DNA from: Beroe ovata
Taxonomy: Eukaryota > Ctenophora > Nuda > Beroida > Beroidae
Length of the DNA: 23,361 nt
Assembly: GCA_946803715.1 (NCBI GenBank)
Contig: CAMPET010000311.1
Span: 1 to 23,361, forward strand
Direction: 5' to 3'
The translations under genes and the position numbers were made by a program. The notes beneath the pieces are model-generated. The model was not told the DNA's origin. It saw only the letters and a program-made list of their open reading frames with translations, and made no database searches. Below, in pieces: positions 8,488 to 16,334 of this stretch; position 1 is the first letter of the stretch, and every line of letters begins with the position of its first letter.

Positions 8488-11181
8488 ATGATGGTAGGTA
8501 CCAGGAAGTATTATAGTTTAATTGATACCGGGGCTGCTGTATCCATATGCCATAAAAACATACTTCCAGATAATGTCGAGGTCGAATCAACTAATATGAA
8601 GATTCATGGGGTAACAGGTGATCATTTGAATATTTTAGGGTCGGCTCAGGTGCCTATTACAATTGGGAGTTTGGCCATCAAGATCGAAGTTATGGTTGTC
8701 GAAACGATGGCGGATAATGTTTTCATACTAGGAAGGGATTTTCTGGATCGTTTCAATTGCATAATCAATTACAAGGCTTTCAGTTTATCCATTGGTGAAT
8801 GCACGATTCCCATAATGAAACCCCATAGCTCCCCATTTATTAGACCTGCCATTGCTATTCGCTGCTTCAAAACCATTTCCATTCCTCCTTTTTCCAAAGG
8901 CACTATCACAGGCTATTTGAGGGCACCCAAGAATGAGTCTCATCGGTGTTATATTTCGGCAACCGGTGTTACTGTTGCTAAGGAGCATTCTCGTCTTCAC
9001 ATGAATTCGGGCATTATAAATTCGTCTAGGGGTAAATTACTCGTCAATGTAGTCAATATGTCCGAAAAACCTTTAACCCTCTTCCGGAATTATGCACTGG
9101 GTAATTTTCTTCCTCTCCATGCGGCAGAAATAAATAGTCTGAATTATGGCGTGACGCGTGAAGACAGATCTTCAGGGCACATGCAGGTTATCACTAGTCC
9201 AGAGGACAGTCCCTCAGGGCAAATGCAAAGTGATAGTAGGCTAGAGGACAGTTCCTCGGAGCACATGCAGGAGAGCTCGGTGCGAGGGGACAGTTCCTCA
9301 TGGCACACGCAGCTTGGCGCTCAGCCAGTTGAGGGCAGTCCCTCACGGCTTGAGAAGATAGATCGAGGGGTACCATTTGATGAATCGGAACGGGCGGAGA
9401 GATATACAGCGCAGAAGGAAGACGAGAGTGCAGAACAAGTACAGGAGGAGGGGAGACGTGAGACCAGATACGATAAAGCGAGATCAAAGCAGAACAAAGT
9501 ACGCCCGGAACACGTGCAGCACGATTCGGAGGGAAACGCTCAGATAGATGCAGCGCAACAACAGGATTTGAGCCGATGTAGAGAACGGTGGGTTGGTAAA
9601 ACAGATGAGTTGTTCAAATTGTTGAAAATTGATCAATTAGATCATCTGAATCATGATCAAAAATGTAGGATCAAGTCATTGATTGTTGAGTTCAAAAATA
9701 TTTTCTCTGAAAATGATGATGACATTGGTTGCACTGATATAGCTGAGCAGGAAATTGTGCTTGACACCCATGTTCCTATCAGGGATAAGTACTATAATAT
9801 CCTGCTGGCCCTTCGACCCCAAGCTGAGAGAGAGGTAAAGCGTTTGATAGATTTGAATATTCTTCAGCCATCAAATAGTCCCTATCACAGTCCTAGTTTC
9901 ATACTCAAATCACCAAATGGCTCAATTAGGCTTTTAACTGATTTTCGGAAGTTGAATTCGCATATTGTCCGGTCATGGCAACCCATTCCAGGCCTTGAAG
10001 AGATGGTAGCACTCTGGAACAATTGTAGATTTTATTCCAAAATGGATTTCATTAAAGGGTTCTATCAAACGAAGCTTGCACCTGAGTCTAGGAAATTCAC
10101 TGCTACTAGTATACCTGGTATAGGCTTTGTCGAATATGTCAAATCCCCCTTGGGATTATCGAATTCACCATGCTTTTTCCAGAATCTTGTCGAAAAATTA
10201 TTCATGGGCCTCAAAAACGAACAGTGCATTTGTTACATGGATGACGTACTTTCTGGGGCACCCACCTTTGAAGTCATGTTCGACAATTTAGTCGCTATTT
10301 TCAGCCGTGTTCGTGCCAGTAATATGCTCCTTAAACCTAGTAAGTGTGAGCTGTTTGCAAAACGATTAAAATTCCTGGGCGTCATGTTAGACGAAAAAGG
10401 GATCTCTACCTGTCCTGATAAGATAAATGCTATTGTCCAGATGGGCCGTCCCAAAAACGTGAAAGGGGTCCGGAGTTTCATCGGATTAGCTGGTTTTTAT
10501 AGGCGATTTATCAAGGATTTCAGCGCCATTTGTGAGCCGTTGACTAAGATGACCAAGAAGAATGCTAGATTTAATTGGACAAAGGAAGCAGAGGACGCAT
10601 TTGTGACAATCAAAAATAAGTTATCTTCCGCTCCTATATTGTCTCATCCTAATATGGAGAAGCCATTTTACCTGGTTACTGATGCTAGTGCATATTGTAT
10701 CGGAGCAATTTTGGCGCAGAAGGATGCTCAAGGAGTCTTACACCCGATTTCTTTTGGTTCCAAAATTTTGAACGACTCCCAGAGGAGATGGTCTACGGTC
10801 CAACGTGAGCTTTATGCACTTGTACATTTCTGTGAAAAGTACCACACCTATCTACTTAATAAGGAGTTCACGATCATAACGGATAATAGAGGATTGTTAA
10901 ATCTAGAAACATTCAAGGATATTAATAAGTGCGATAGACTTTGGCGCTGGTTTGAAACTCTCCAAAAATACAAGTTCCGGGTCGAGTATGTTCCCACAAA
11001 CAAAAATCCGAGTGACGCTCTTTCTAGGCTACCCATGCGGACAGATCCATTGTTTGACACTCTTCCAGATAAGGCCGAGGCGGTTAATCAGCTTAACAAT
11101 TTTCATTGTGCGAGTAAGGGTCACGATAATAAGCTTTTTGGGCACTTCCAATGCAATTTCGGTCGAGAGCAAAAAAGGTAG
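8488..11181 (+). CDS. pol: Pol, copy A: protease, reverse transcriptase, RNase H
   Basis: Frame of 897 codons in the -1 frame relative to gag. The frame is open from 8365, overlapping gag by 82 nt, so it may be reached by -1 frameshifting; the ATG at 8488 is the first in frame. Protease: LIDTGAAVS, with DTG at residues 13-15, and ILGRDFL near residue 80. A ~200-residue linker with Ser/His/Met/Gln repeats follows. RT: LLTDFRKLN near 482, KMDFIKGFYQ, and catalytic YMDD at 583-586. RNase H: LVTDAS (D732), RELYAL and ITDNRGLL. The frame ends at 11181, before integrase, with the tail probably out of frame. Confidence 0.92.
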   Translation: MMVGTRKYYSLIDTGAAVSICHKNILPDNVEVESTNMKIHGVTGDHLNILGSAQVPITIGSLAIKIEVMVVETMADNVFILGRDFLDRFNCIINYKAFSLSIGECTIPIMKPHSSPFIRPAIAIRCFKTISIPPFSKGTITGYLRAPKNESHRCYISATGVTVAKEHSRLHMNSGIINSSRGKLLVNVVNMSEKPLTLFRNYALGNFLPLHAAEINSLNYGVTREDRSSGHMQVITSPEDSPSGQMQSDSRLEDSSSEHMQESSVRGDSSSWHTQLGAQPVEGSPSRLEKIDRGVPFDESERAERYTAQKEDESAEQVQEEGRRETRYDKARSKQNKVRPEHVQHDSEGNAQIDAAQQQDLSRCRERWVGKTDELFKLLKIDQLDHLNHDQKCRIKSLIVEFKNIFSENDDDIGCTDIAEQEIVLDTHVPIRDKYYNILLALRPQAEREVKRLIDLNILQPSNSPYHSPSFILKSPNGSIRLLTDFRKLNSHIVRSWQPIPGLEEMVALWNNCRFYSKMDFIKGFYQTKLAPESRKFTATSIPGIGFVEYVKSPLGLSNSPCFFQNLVEKLFMGLKNEQCICYMDDVLSGAPTFEVMFDNLVAIFSRVRASNMLLKPSKCELFAKRLKFLGVMLDEKGISTCPDKINAIVQMGRPKNVKGVRSFIGLAGFYRRFIKDFSAICEPLTKMTKKNARFNWTKEAEDAFVTIKNKLSSAPILSHPNMEKPFYLVTDASAYCIGAILAQKDAQGVLHPISFGSKILNDSQRRWSTVQRELYALVHFCEKYHTYLLNKEFTIITDNRGLLNLETFKDINKCDRLWRWFETLQKYKFRVEYVPTNKNPSDALSRLPMRTDPLFDTLPDKAEAVNQLNNFHCASKGHDNKLFGHFQCNFGREQKR
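9160..9344 (+). repeat. Five ~42-nt tandem repeats with inverted cores in the pol linker
   Basis: Cores of the type GAGGACAGTYCCTC start at 9160 (GAAGACAGATCTTC), 9202, 9244, 9284 and 9331, followed in the first four by a GCACATGCAG-like segment. Each core is a short inverted repeat with its arms around CAG. They encode degenerate (E/R)DSSSxHMQ-type repeats. The same array is in copy B at 18017-18201. Confidence 0.8.
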
Positions 11182-11290
11182 TCCTGCACCGTTGATATTC
11201 TTCCCAAATGACGTCATGAAGGAAGCCCAAAGGCAAGATCACGACATAAGCACAGTCAGTGACTGGATACCGGAGATGGGATCCCCCTTT
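11100..11290 (+). other. Pol frame changes between RNase H and integrase
   Basis: The Pol-like reading moves from one frame (ending at 11181) through a second frame (sense to 11296) to a third, which carries integrase. The first shift lies within about 11060-11175, and the second lies near the GGGATCCCCCTTTT run at 11279-11292. Two small indels, real or from base-calling at homopolymers, would explain this. Confidence 0.75.
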
Positions 11291-12635
11291 TGGTGAACTG
11301 CCTAACCATCTGGTCTGTGTTCCTCTAGCCTTGCAAAATGAGGTCATTCATGCATCACACGATATACCGATGTCGGGTCATCTCGGACAGTTTAAAACTT
11401 TGCAAAGGATCAAAAGCAGGTTTTATTTTCCTAAAATGGATTTGAAAGTTCAGCTTCATATTGCTGCCTGCCATGTTTGTTTTAAGAAGAGAACTAATGT
11501 CCCTAAGTTGAAAGCTCCATTCGCACCATTTAATGGCAAGTATACAGGGCACAAGATTCAAATGGATCTGATCGAAAACTTACCGGTAGCAGATGGTTAT
11601 AAATCCATTCTAGTCATTGTTGACACATTTACTAAATGGGCAGAAGCTATTGCTCTTCAAAACACCAAGGTCGATAATATTGCGGCCAACATGATTGATC
11701 ACTGGATTTGCAAACAGGGGGTTCCTATACAGGTGCATTCTGACCGTGGGGGCAATCTAGAGACTGCAGAGTTGATAAAAGTAGTGTATAAAATGCTAGG
11801 CATCCATAAGTCCGCAAATACAGCATATAGGCCTCAAACGGATGGAGGGGTAGAGAGGCTAAATCAGACCATCAAAAACATGCTTTGGAAGTTTTGCCAA
11901 TCTAATCCTAAGAATTGGGTCAAGACTCTACCTCAGGTCATGTTCGCCTATAGAACTAGCGTCCACTCTGCGACAGGTTTTTCTCCCTTTTTTCTAGATA
12001 AAGGACGGCTTCCTAGATTACCGGTTGATATCTTGACAGGGACAGCACCGAGTGAGCTTTTTGGTCAGAACCAAAGTGAAGCAGCACTGAAAATACATAC
12101 CCAGCTACAGAGTGTGTTCCGGTTTGTAGAGGAGACTTTGCATACCAATCACATCTCATCAAAGAATCGTTATGATGAGAAATCGAGAGTAGTCGACTTC
12201 GAAGTGGGAAGTTGGGTTTATGTCTGGAAGCCAGTCCCACAGAGCTGTACCTTCAAAAAATTTTATGACCATTACCGGGGACCATTCAAAATTGTCAGTA
12301 AGGTTACTCCGCATACTTATAAGATTGTGCTAAATGAAGCTCGGGGCCATTTCGATATTATCCATATGGAACACATGAAACTCGCCAATATCCCCGTCGG
12401 ATCAGTACCTAAAGTTGATATTAAGCACTACAATGATGAGTTGCCTAACGATAAGGATGATAGTTGTCATGGGGATCGTCCCGAATGTACTGAAGAGGAA
12501 GTGCAAGAATTACTGGGACCTCAGAAGGATTCTGAATCTAGGTTTAGGAGGCCAGGGCAAATAATACAAGTTCCGATAGTTCGACGGTCTACCCGTCAGA
12601 GGACGCCACGTGTGCCATATCAGCATAGTGGATAG
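11259..12635 (+). CDS. pol: Pol, copy A: integrase (separate frame)
   Basis: The open frame starts with a GTG and is not a true start; it is the continuation of pol after frame changes. The integrase has an HHCC zinc-binding N-terminus (HASHDIPMSGHLG...CHVC). The catalytic D-D-E core has D103 in QMDLI, D162 in HSDRGGN and E199 in GGVERLNQ, with 36 residues between the last two. A GPY/F-type module (YRGPFKIV) follows. It would process cDNA ends and join them to host DNA. The Arg-rich C-terminal tail has no chromodomain. The frame ends about 400 nt before env. Confidence 0.92.
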   Translation: MTGYRRWDPPFGELPNHLVCVPLALQNEVIHASHDIPMSGHLGQFKTLQRIKSRFYFPKMDLKVQLHIAACHVCFKKRTNVPKLKAPFAPFNGKYTGHKIQMDLIENLPVADGYKSILVIVDTFTKWAEAIALQNTKVDNIAANMIDHWICKQGVPIQVHSDRGGNLETAELIKVVYKMLGIHKSANTAYRPQTDGGVERLNQTIKNMLWKFCQSNPKNWVKTLPQVMFAYRTSVHSATGFSPFFLDKGRLPRLPVDILTGTAPSELFGQNQSEAALKIHTQLQSVFRFVEETLHTNHISSKNRYDEKSRVVDFEVGSWVYVWKPVPQSCTFKKFYDHYRGPFKIVSKVTPHTYKIVLNEARGHFDIIHMEHMKLANIPVGSVPKVDIKHYNDELPNDKDDSCHGDRPECTEEEVQELLGPQKDSESRFRRPGQIIQVPIVRRSTRQRTPRVPYQHSG

Positions 12636-13032
12636 TTTGTTACAAAGTTAGTTACAGGGTGATTGAGACAGAGAGTAAAGGCTATTAACACTAGTTAGCT
12701 TGGTAATATCAAGCCGTAGCATTTTATTGGGAACTCATCCACGCTTAAGGAATAAGGCATGTTTGGATGTATAATTATGCATAAACAGTTCCAATGCTAC
12801 GTGGCAGATTTCGTGGTTGTATTACGAAGGTGAGTATTGCCTCAGTGTGGGATATAATGACAGTGAAAAGAATACCTTTCCTGAATTTGGGCCCAATGTA
12901 CGTGAAGTAAATAGGTATCACGGAGGAAGTAAGGTATCTGATTTCTGTAACTACGAGTAACTATCAAATTGGAATTTCGTAACTTTGTTTTATCTTGAGG
13001 GTAACCGGTCTACCTTTTCCTTTTAGCTTAGC
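12636..13032 (+). other. Pol-env spacer
   Basis: Non-coding spacer between the pol stop and the env ATG. It contains a splice-donor-like AAGGTGAGT (GT at 12830-12831) and the acceptor before env. A short frame from ATG 12794 to the donor is in register with env if the two sites are used together. Confidence 0.55.
13008..13026 (+). promoter_or_regulatory. Splice acceptor for env mRNA
   Basis: A long pyrimidine tract (GTCTACCTTTTCCTTTTAG) ends with AG at 13025-13026, six bases before the env ATG at 13033. Envelope genes of errantiviruses are known to be expressed from spliced RNA, and this site fits that role. Confidence 0.65.
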
Positions 13033-14784
13033 ATGCATCCCTATGGATATTGGCTACACGTTGCCATGATTGTCAGTCTAGACAGTTCTAAGTTATATCT
13101 GGAACAAGGAGTGTTGTTAAAAGAGCATGGGCGGGTCCATCTCGGAGTCAATGATCGATTTATTTCGCTTTTCAAAAGAGTGACCATCCCTGATTGGAAG
13201 TTGTCGAACATTCCAAAGTACTGTTATGACGGAACTGGTGGGCACAGTTACGAACTCCGTTGTACCACGTTTTCTCAGGCTGATCTAGATTATATTTGTC
13301 CAGACGAGGATCACGGTTATTATGTTGCCGCGAAACGGTATTTCATTGACTCGAGTAATGAAAAGATTCAATTATTTGAGAGCCTAGCCGGACTTAATCA
13401 GGATAGTAATAGTAGAGATAAGAGGTCCCTGCTAGGAGGTATTGGCATAGGTTTTGGTATACTTAATACAATTTTTACGGGTTTTGTGACGGCAAAGTTG
13501 ACCAGTCATGTGAAGAGAGTCGAAAAGGAGTTCTGGGAGTTCAGAGATATGGAGGAAACGCGCTGGAAACGTTTTTCCGCAGTTGTTAACAACAACTTCC
13601 GAATTATTGACAATAGATTTCACGATATTGAGGCTGAGGTTAGGCATACTGACTGTTTCGCGATGTCCATCCTAGTTAGTTCTCTTATGAATGATCTGAG
13701 GATGACGTGGCAAGTCGAACTGGCTCATATGTTTACTCATCCACTAGAGGGTAACCTAGGTGGACAGCTATCTAATTTGATATTGAACCTCAGTGACCTC
13801 AAACTGCTCATTAAGGATCATCCGGAACTCAGCACTTCGTCATACGCCAAAAATTTGATGAACTTCTACGTCACATGTAAAATAGTTATGGTTGCAGCCG
13901 AACTTGCGGACGACCAATCGGCTCTTCTGCTCCACTATGTCATTATAGTTCCAATGATATATGATACGAACCAGTTCCCCCTATATAAAGTCGAATCAGT
14001 TCCCATTCATCACGAGAACACGTGTGTCAAAACGAAACTCCCCAATTTTTTGTTCAATGATTCAGTAAAGTTAATTGGTATTCCCGAGGACACGTGCAGA
14101 ATCAACGAAGTGGTTTCACTATGCTATGAGAGGATTCCTAAGAACTATAAAAGTAACTGTCTCAGTACCGCAGAGAATTGCACCTTCGACCTAGCTTCTT
14201 GTGAGGAGGAGCACTATATTTATGATTTCAGTGGAGTGTTGGTCAGTGGTTCACCATCTCACTCTGTTTACATTCTAAATAAAAATGTAAGTAAGGAGCA
14301 GGACAGAATTACTGCTCTAAAATTCTCGGATTTCGGCGTAAGGTTTATACCTTGGAGCGAAGCGTACTATGTGCAATATAAGGGTATGAAAATTGAAGCT
14401 CCAGATAGTATCACTACAGTGGTAGAACACCACGTGCCAATGTACTCAGGTAATTGGTCCCGAATAGTAGTAGAGGGAAGAGTTGTTGCAGCAACTAGGG
14501 AGCACTTAGAAGCACTTGATTTGTTGGGGTTAAACCCGTATCATTCATCCCACTATGATGTTTCCAATTCTAATGTTTTCCTATGGTCATCATTTTTGTG
14601 CGGCCTAGGGGGTTTGATACTTGGATTAGTTAATTGCCCATACCGTCGTTGTCTGAATAGGATACGTAAGTTACGTCATGGTTCGCGTCCCCAGACTGTT
14701 CATTTAAACGAAGAGCAGTCACATGAATTGGCAAGTATAGCTTCAACGTCAGGCGAACAGGAACACATAATTATAGTCCATTAA
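13033..14784 (+). CDS. env: Env: class I-like fusion glycoprotein, F/errantivirus type
   Basis: Intact frame of 583 codons. The product would be a membrane glycoprotein for fusion. Visible features are a short hydrophobic N-terminus that is a weak signal peptide, a furin-type site RDKR at residues 128-131, and directly after it a Gly/Ile-rich fusion-peptide-like segment at about 132-150. A Glu/Lys-rich region likely to form a coiled coil comes next, then a Cys-rich region with several N-glycosylation sequons. A C-terminal membrane anchor at about 515-535 is followed by a ~48-residue cytoplasmic tail. The layout matches baculovirus F and errantivirus Env, placing the anchor and cleavage site where expected. 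The gene is unbroken although pol in the same copy is broken. A spliced upstream exon adding N-terminal residues is possible. Confidence 0.88.
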   Translation: MHPYGYWLHVAMIVSLDSSKLYLEQGVLLKEHGRVHLGVNDRFISLFKRVTIPDWKLSNIPKYCYDGTGGHSYELRCTTFSQADLDYICPDEDHGYYVAAKRYFIDSSNEKIQLFESLAGLNQDSNSRDKRSLLGGIGIGFGILNTIFTGFVTAKLTSHVKRVEKEFWEFRDMEETRWKRFSAVVNNNFRIIDNRFHDIEAEVRHTDCFAMSILVSSLMNDLRMTWQVELAHMFTHPLEGNLGGQLSNLILNLSDLKLLIKDHPELSTSSYAKNLMNFYVTCKIVMVAAELADDQSALLLHYVIIVPMIYDTNQFPLYKVESVPIHHENTCVKTKLPNFLFNDSVKLIGIPEDTCRINEVVSLCYERIPKNYKSNCLSTAENCTFDLASCEEEHYIYDFSGVLVSGSPSHSVYILNKNVSKEQDRITALKFSDFGVRFIPWSEAYYVQYKGMKIEAPDSITTVVEHHVPMYSGNWSRIVVEGRVVAATREHLEALDLLGLNPYHSSHYDVSNSNVFLWSSFLCGLGGLILGLVNCPYRRCLNRIRKLRHGSRPQTVHLNEEQSHELASIASTSGEQEHIIIVH

Positions 14785-14917
14785 TTGCAATCGATCGTTC
14801 TTTGGACAACTCCTTAGAAACAATATTTGGTTGAACTATTTTTGGACAGTTCCAATTTATATTTTCTGACCAAAATTCAAAGGACAGTTTCCTCATGTGA
14901 ACCATAACACTTTAGAA

Positions 14918-15199
14918 ATGTTCATGATATACTTGGTAACACTGATGATTGCTATGATAGCAATGTGGGGACTTCATTTAAGGGACATATTGCGAGGACT
15001 CCCTGATTTTTCGGACGAGGACAGTGGAGACAACGGTGATAGCGCAGACGAGGAAGTGGAGCAGGAAGCGGTGGCAGCTCCAGGGCCGCAAACGGTAGAG
15101 GAACGGGCAGGAGAAAGGGAGCCGGCAGAAGAACATGAACCAGCGGGAAATGTGGAGGCAGAGGCTGAATCGGGGACAAGCGACTCCCAGGGGTCAAAG

Positions 15200-15234
<35 letters not shown>

Positions 15235-15829
15235 GGTCACAGCATCAGTTGCCCAATCAACTGTTGGGGCCTTGGGACAGCTCCCAGGCCCAAGCGGACT
15301 GACTGCCGCAATAGGGCAAGTTGGAGCAGAACACAGCCCGGGACAGATCCCGCGAGCGAGAGGTAGGGGTTGGGGAGCGGACAGATCCGTGAACAATGTC
15401 ACCCATCCCAATGGGGCTTTGCGGAAGAAAACCCCATTGCCAATTTTCGCTGGCATAAATGATCGGGTAAGAGGACTTTTGGGGGAAATACTGAGGAAAT
15501 GCAGTGGACCGTTGAGTCATTGTGTAATCAATGACGGGTTTATCAGGCTGACAGACAGCATGGGAGTAGTCGTTGGACAGATCCAACGACTACTACTAGA
15601 AGAAGGCCAAAGGAGGCTGAGAGGCATGGGAAGAAGAAGGGAGGTGCCGCAGTTGCGGGCCCAAATACTCAACATCGGAATGGGGGCTATTAGAGCCCTA
15701 AACGTGGAGGCGACGAGGATGAATGGAAGGGATCGCCGCTTTGTGGTGGAGGCGGACCGCATCCGCCTCCAGGCTTGGGCTAGGGAGTTCATACAAAGCA
15801 TCGAGAACCTCCTGATCATGAGGAGATAG
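14918..15829 (+). CDS. Accessory ORF downstream of env, unrecognised
   Basis: Frame of 303 codons from the first ATG (14918); the frame is open a little further upstream without an ATG. I do not recognise the family. Residues 1-20 form a strong hydrophobic, Met/Ile-rich membrane segment. An acidic Asp/Glu region follows (about 30-90), then an Arg-Gly repeat (95-106) encoded by a GACGAG microsatellite, a Gly/Pro-rich linker, and a basic, helical-looking C-terminal domain (about 170-303) ending in RR. RG repeats often bind RNA, so an RNA- or Gag-interacting membrane-linked protein is possible, but this is inference. It lies between env and the LTR, and its GC content is visibly higher than that of env. 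Identical 3' fragments occur in a second copy of the element (3376-3466, 6905-6966), so it is a regular part of this family. Confidence 0.75.
15201..15236 (+). repeat. Hexanucleotide microsatellite (GACGAG)5-GACGGG
   Basis: Six head-to-tail hexamers in frame in the accessory ORF encode the Arg-Gly repeat. Such tracts change length easily, so this part of the protein is likely to vary between copies. Confidence 0.95.
15565..15594 (+). other. Perfect 13-bp hairpin inside the accessory ORF
   Basis: Arms at 15565-15577 (AGTAGTCGTTGGA) and 15582-15594 are exact reverse complements around a 4-nt loop (CAGA). It lies in coding sequence for the C-terminal domain. It could act as an RNA element in the genomic or spliced transcript, but no function is shown. 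Confidence 0.8.
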
Positions 15830-15876
15830 ACAAGATTTTTTCTTATTATTGTCAGGAGACAATTTTATTTTTTTCT

Positions 15877-15887
15877 AGGGAGGGCGA
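15877..15887 (+). promoter_or_regulatory. Candidate polypurine tract
   Basis: AGGGAGGGCGA lies directly before the LTR start TGTCCCC, in the position used to prime plus-strand DNA synthesis. It is broken by one C. The same sequence precedes the LTR at 7022. Confidence 0.55.
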
Positions 15888-16013
15888 TGTCCCCGCGAGC
15901 GAGATGATATTAGGGCATCTTGAGAATATTTTTATTTCATTTTATTTTATTCTAATTTTGGGGAAATATTTTAGTTTTGGGGAAATATTTTAGAATAACT
16001 TTGTTATTTAGTC

Positions 16014-16046
16014 TGGGTTACCACCCCGACGCGGGTGTTTAACCCA
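16014..16046 (+). other. Nested stem-loop in the LTR
   Basis: The outer stem TGGGTTA/TAACCCA (16014-16020 with 16040-16046) encloses an inner stem CACCC/GGGTG (16022-16026 with 16033-16037), with small bulges. It is kept unchanged in the other LTR at 7148-7180. Confidence 0.7.
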
Positions 16047-16099
16047 ACGTCAAAATATTTCAGTTTTCTGGGTTTTAACAGCCGAGGGAGGCACCCTAG

Positions 16100-16106
16100 T
16101 ATATAG
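16100..16106 (+). promoter_or_regulatory. TATA-like box in the LTR
   Basis: TATATAG lies about 110 bp before the LTR end, suitable for an LTR promoter. The matching site in the other LTR reads AATATATAG. The transcription start is not visible. Confidence 0.4.
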
Positions 16107-16213
16107 TACAGATTTCCCAGTTTTATTATTATTCCCGTTTACCATCAGTATTCCACGTGTCCACATTTTCTTCCCCCATCCTTACCAAATTAACAACCCC
16201 AACCCTCTCACAG

Positions 16214-16231
16214 TGGCGCTTACTTTTTCGA
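16214..16231 (+). promoter_or_regulatory. Primer-binding site
   Basis: TGGCGCTTACTTTTTCGA starts one base after the LTR. The first six bases fit the complement of a tRNA GCGCCA 3' end, as in many gypsy-like elements. The rest does not match the lysine or serine tRNA primers I know, so the tRNA is not named. Confidence 0.6.
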
Positions 16232-16334
16232 ACCAATGAACCATTGACCCTTTCAATCTTTCAGCTGTAGTCATTTAGGTTGATTTCTGGATTTTCCCGT
16301 GGTGGACAGTTTTCTGGTAGTGGTATAATAGACT

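Larger units (their letters stand above)
7583..16212 (+). mobile_element. Envelope-bearing Ty3/gypsy (errantivirus-like) element, copy A, 5' truncated by gap
   Basis: Order is gag (partial), pol (protease, RT, RNase H, integrase), env, accessory ORF, LTR, as in Metaviridae with an envelope. The 5' LTR and first gag codons are lost at the N at 7582. The unit from gag to the next gag is 8,857 bp, so a full element with two LTRs would be about 9.2 kb. Pol carries frame changes, so this copy is probably defective. Confidence 0.9.
15888..16212 (+). repeat. LTR shared by copies A and B
   Basis: A 325-bp TG...CA repeat homologous to 7022-7345. It is preceded by a purine tract and followed, one base later, by a TGGCGC primer-binding site, so it serves as 3' LTR of the left unit and 5' LTR of the right unit. 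It contains a doubled motif TTTGGGGAAATATTTTA (15957-15973, 15976-15992), a nested hairpin (16014-16046) and a TATA-like TATATAG at 16100-16106. Confidence 0.82.

Noticed and set aside
14952-15456. Long minus-strand frames opposite the accessory ORF
   Set aside because: They mirror GC-rich, acidic/RG coding sequence on the plus strand; composition explains the openness.
16246-16264. Pyrimidine-rich CCCTTTCAATCTTTCAG in the leader as a splice acceptor
   Set aside because: It sits between the primer-binding site and the gag ATG, with no donor upstream in the same transcript that would make sense.
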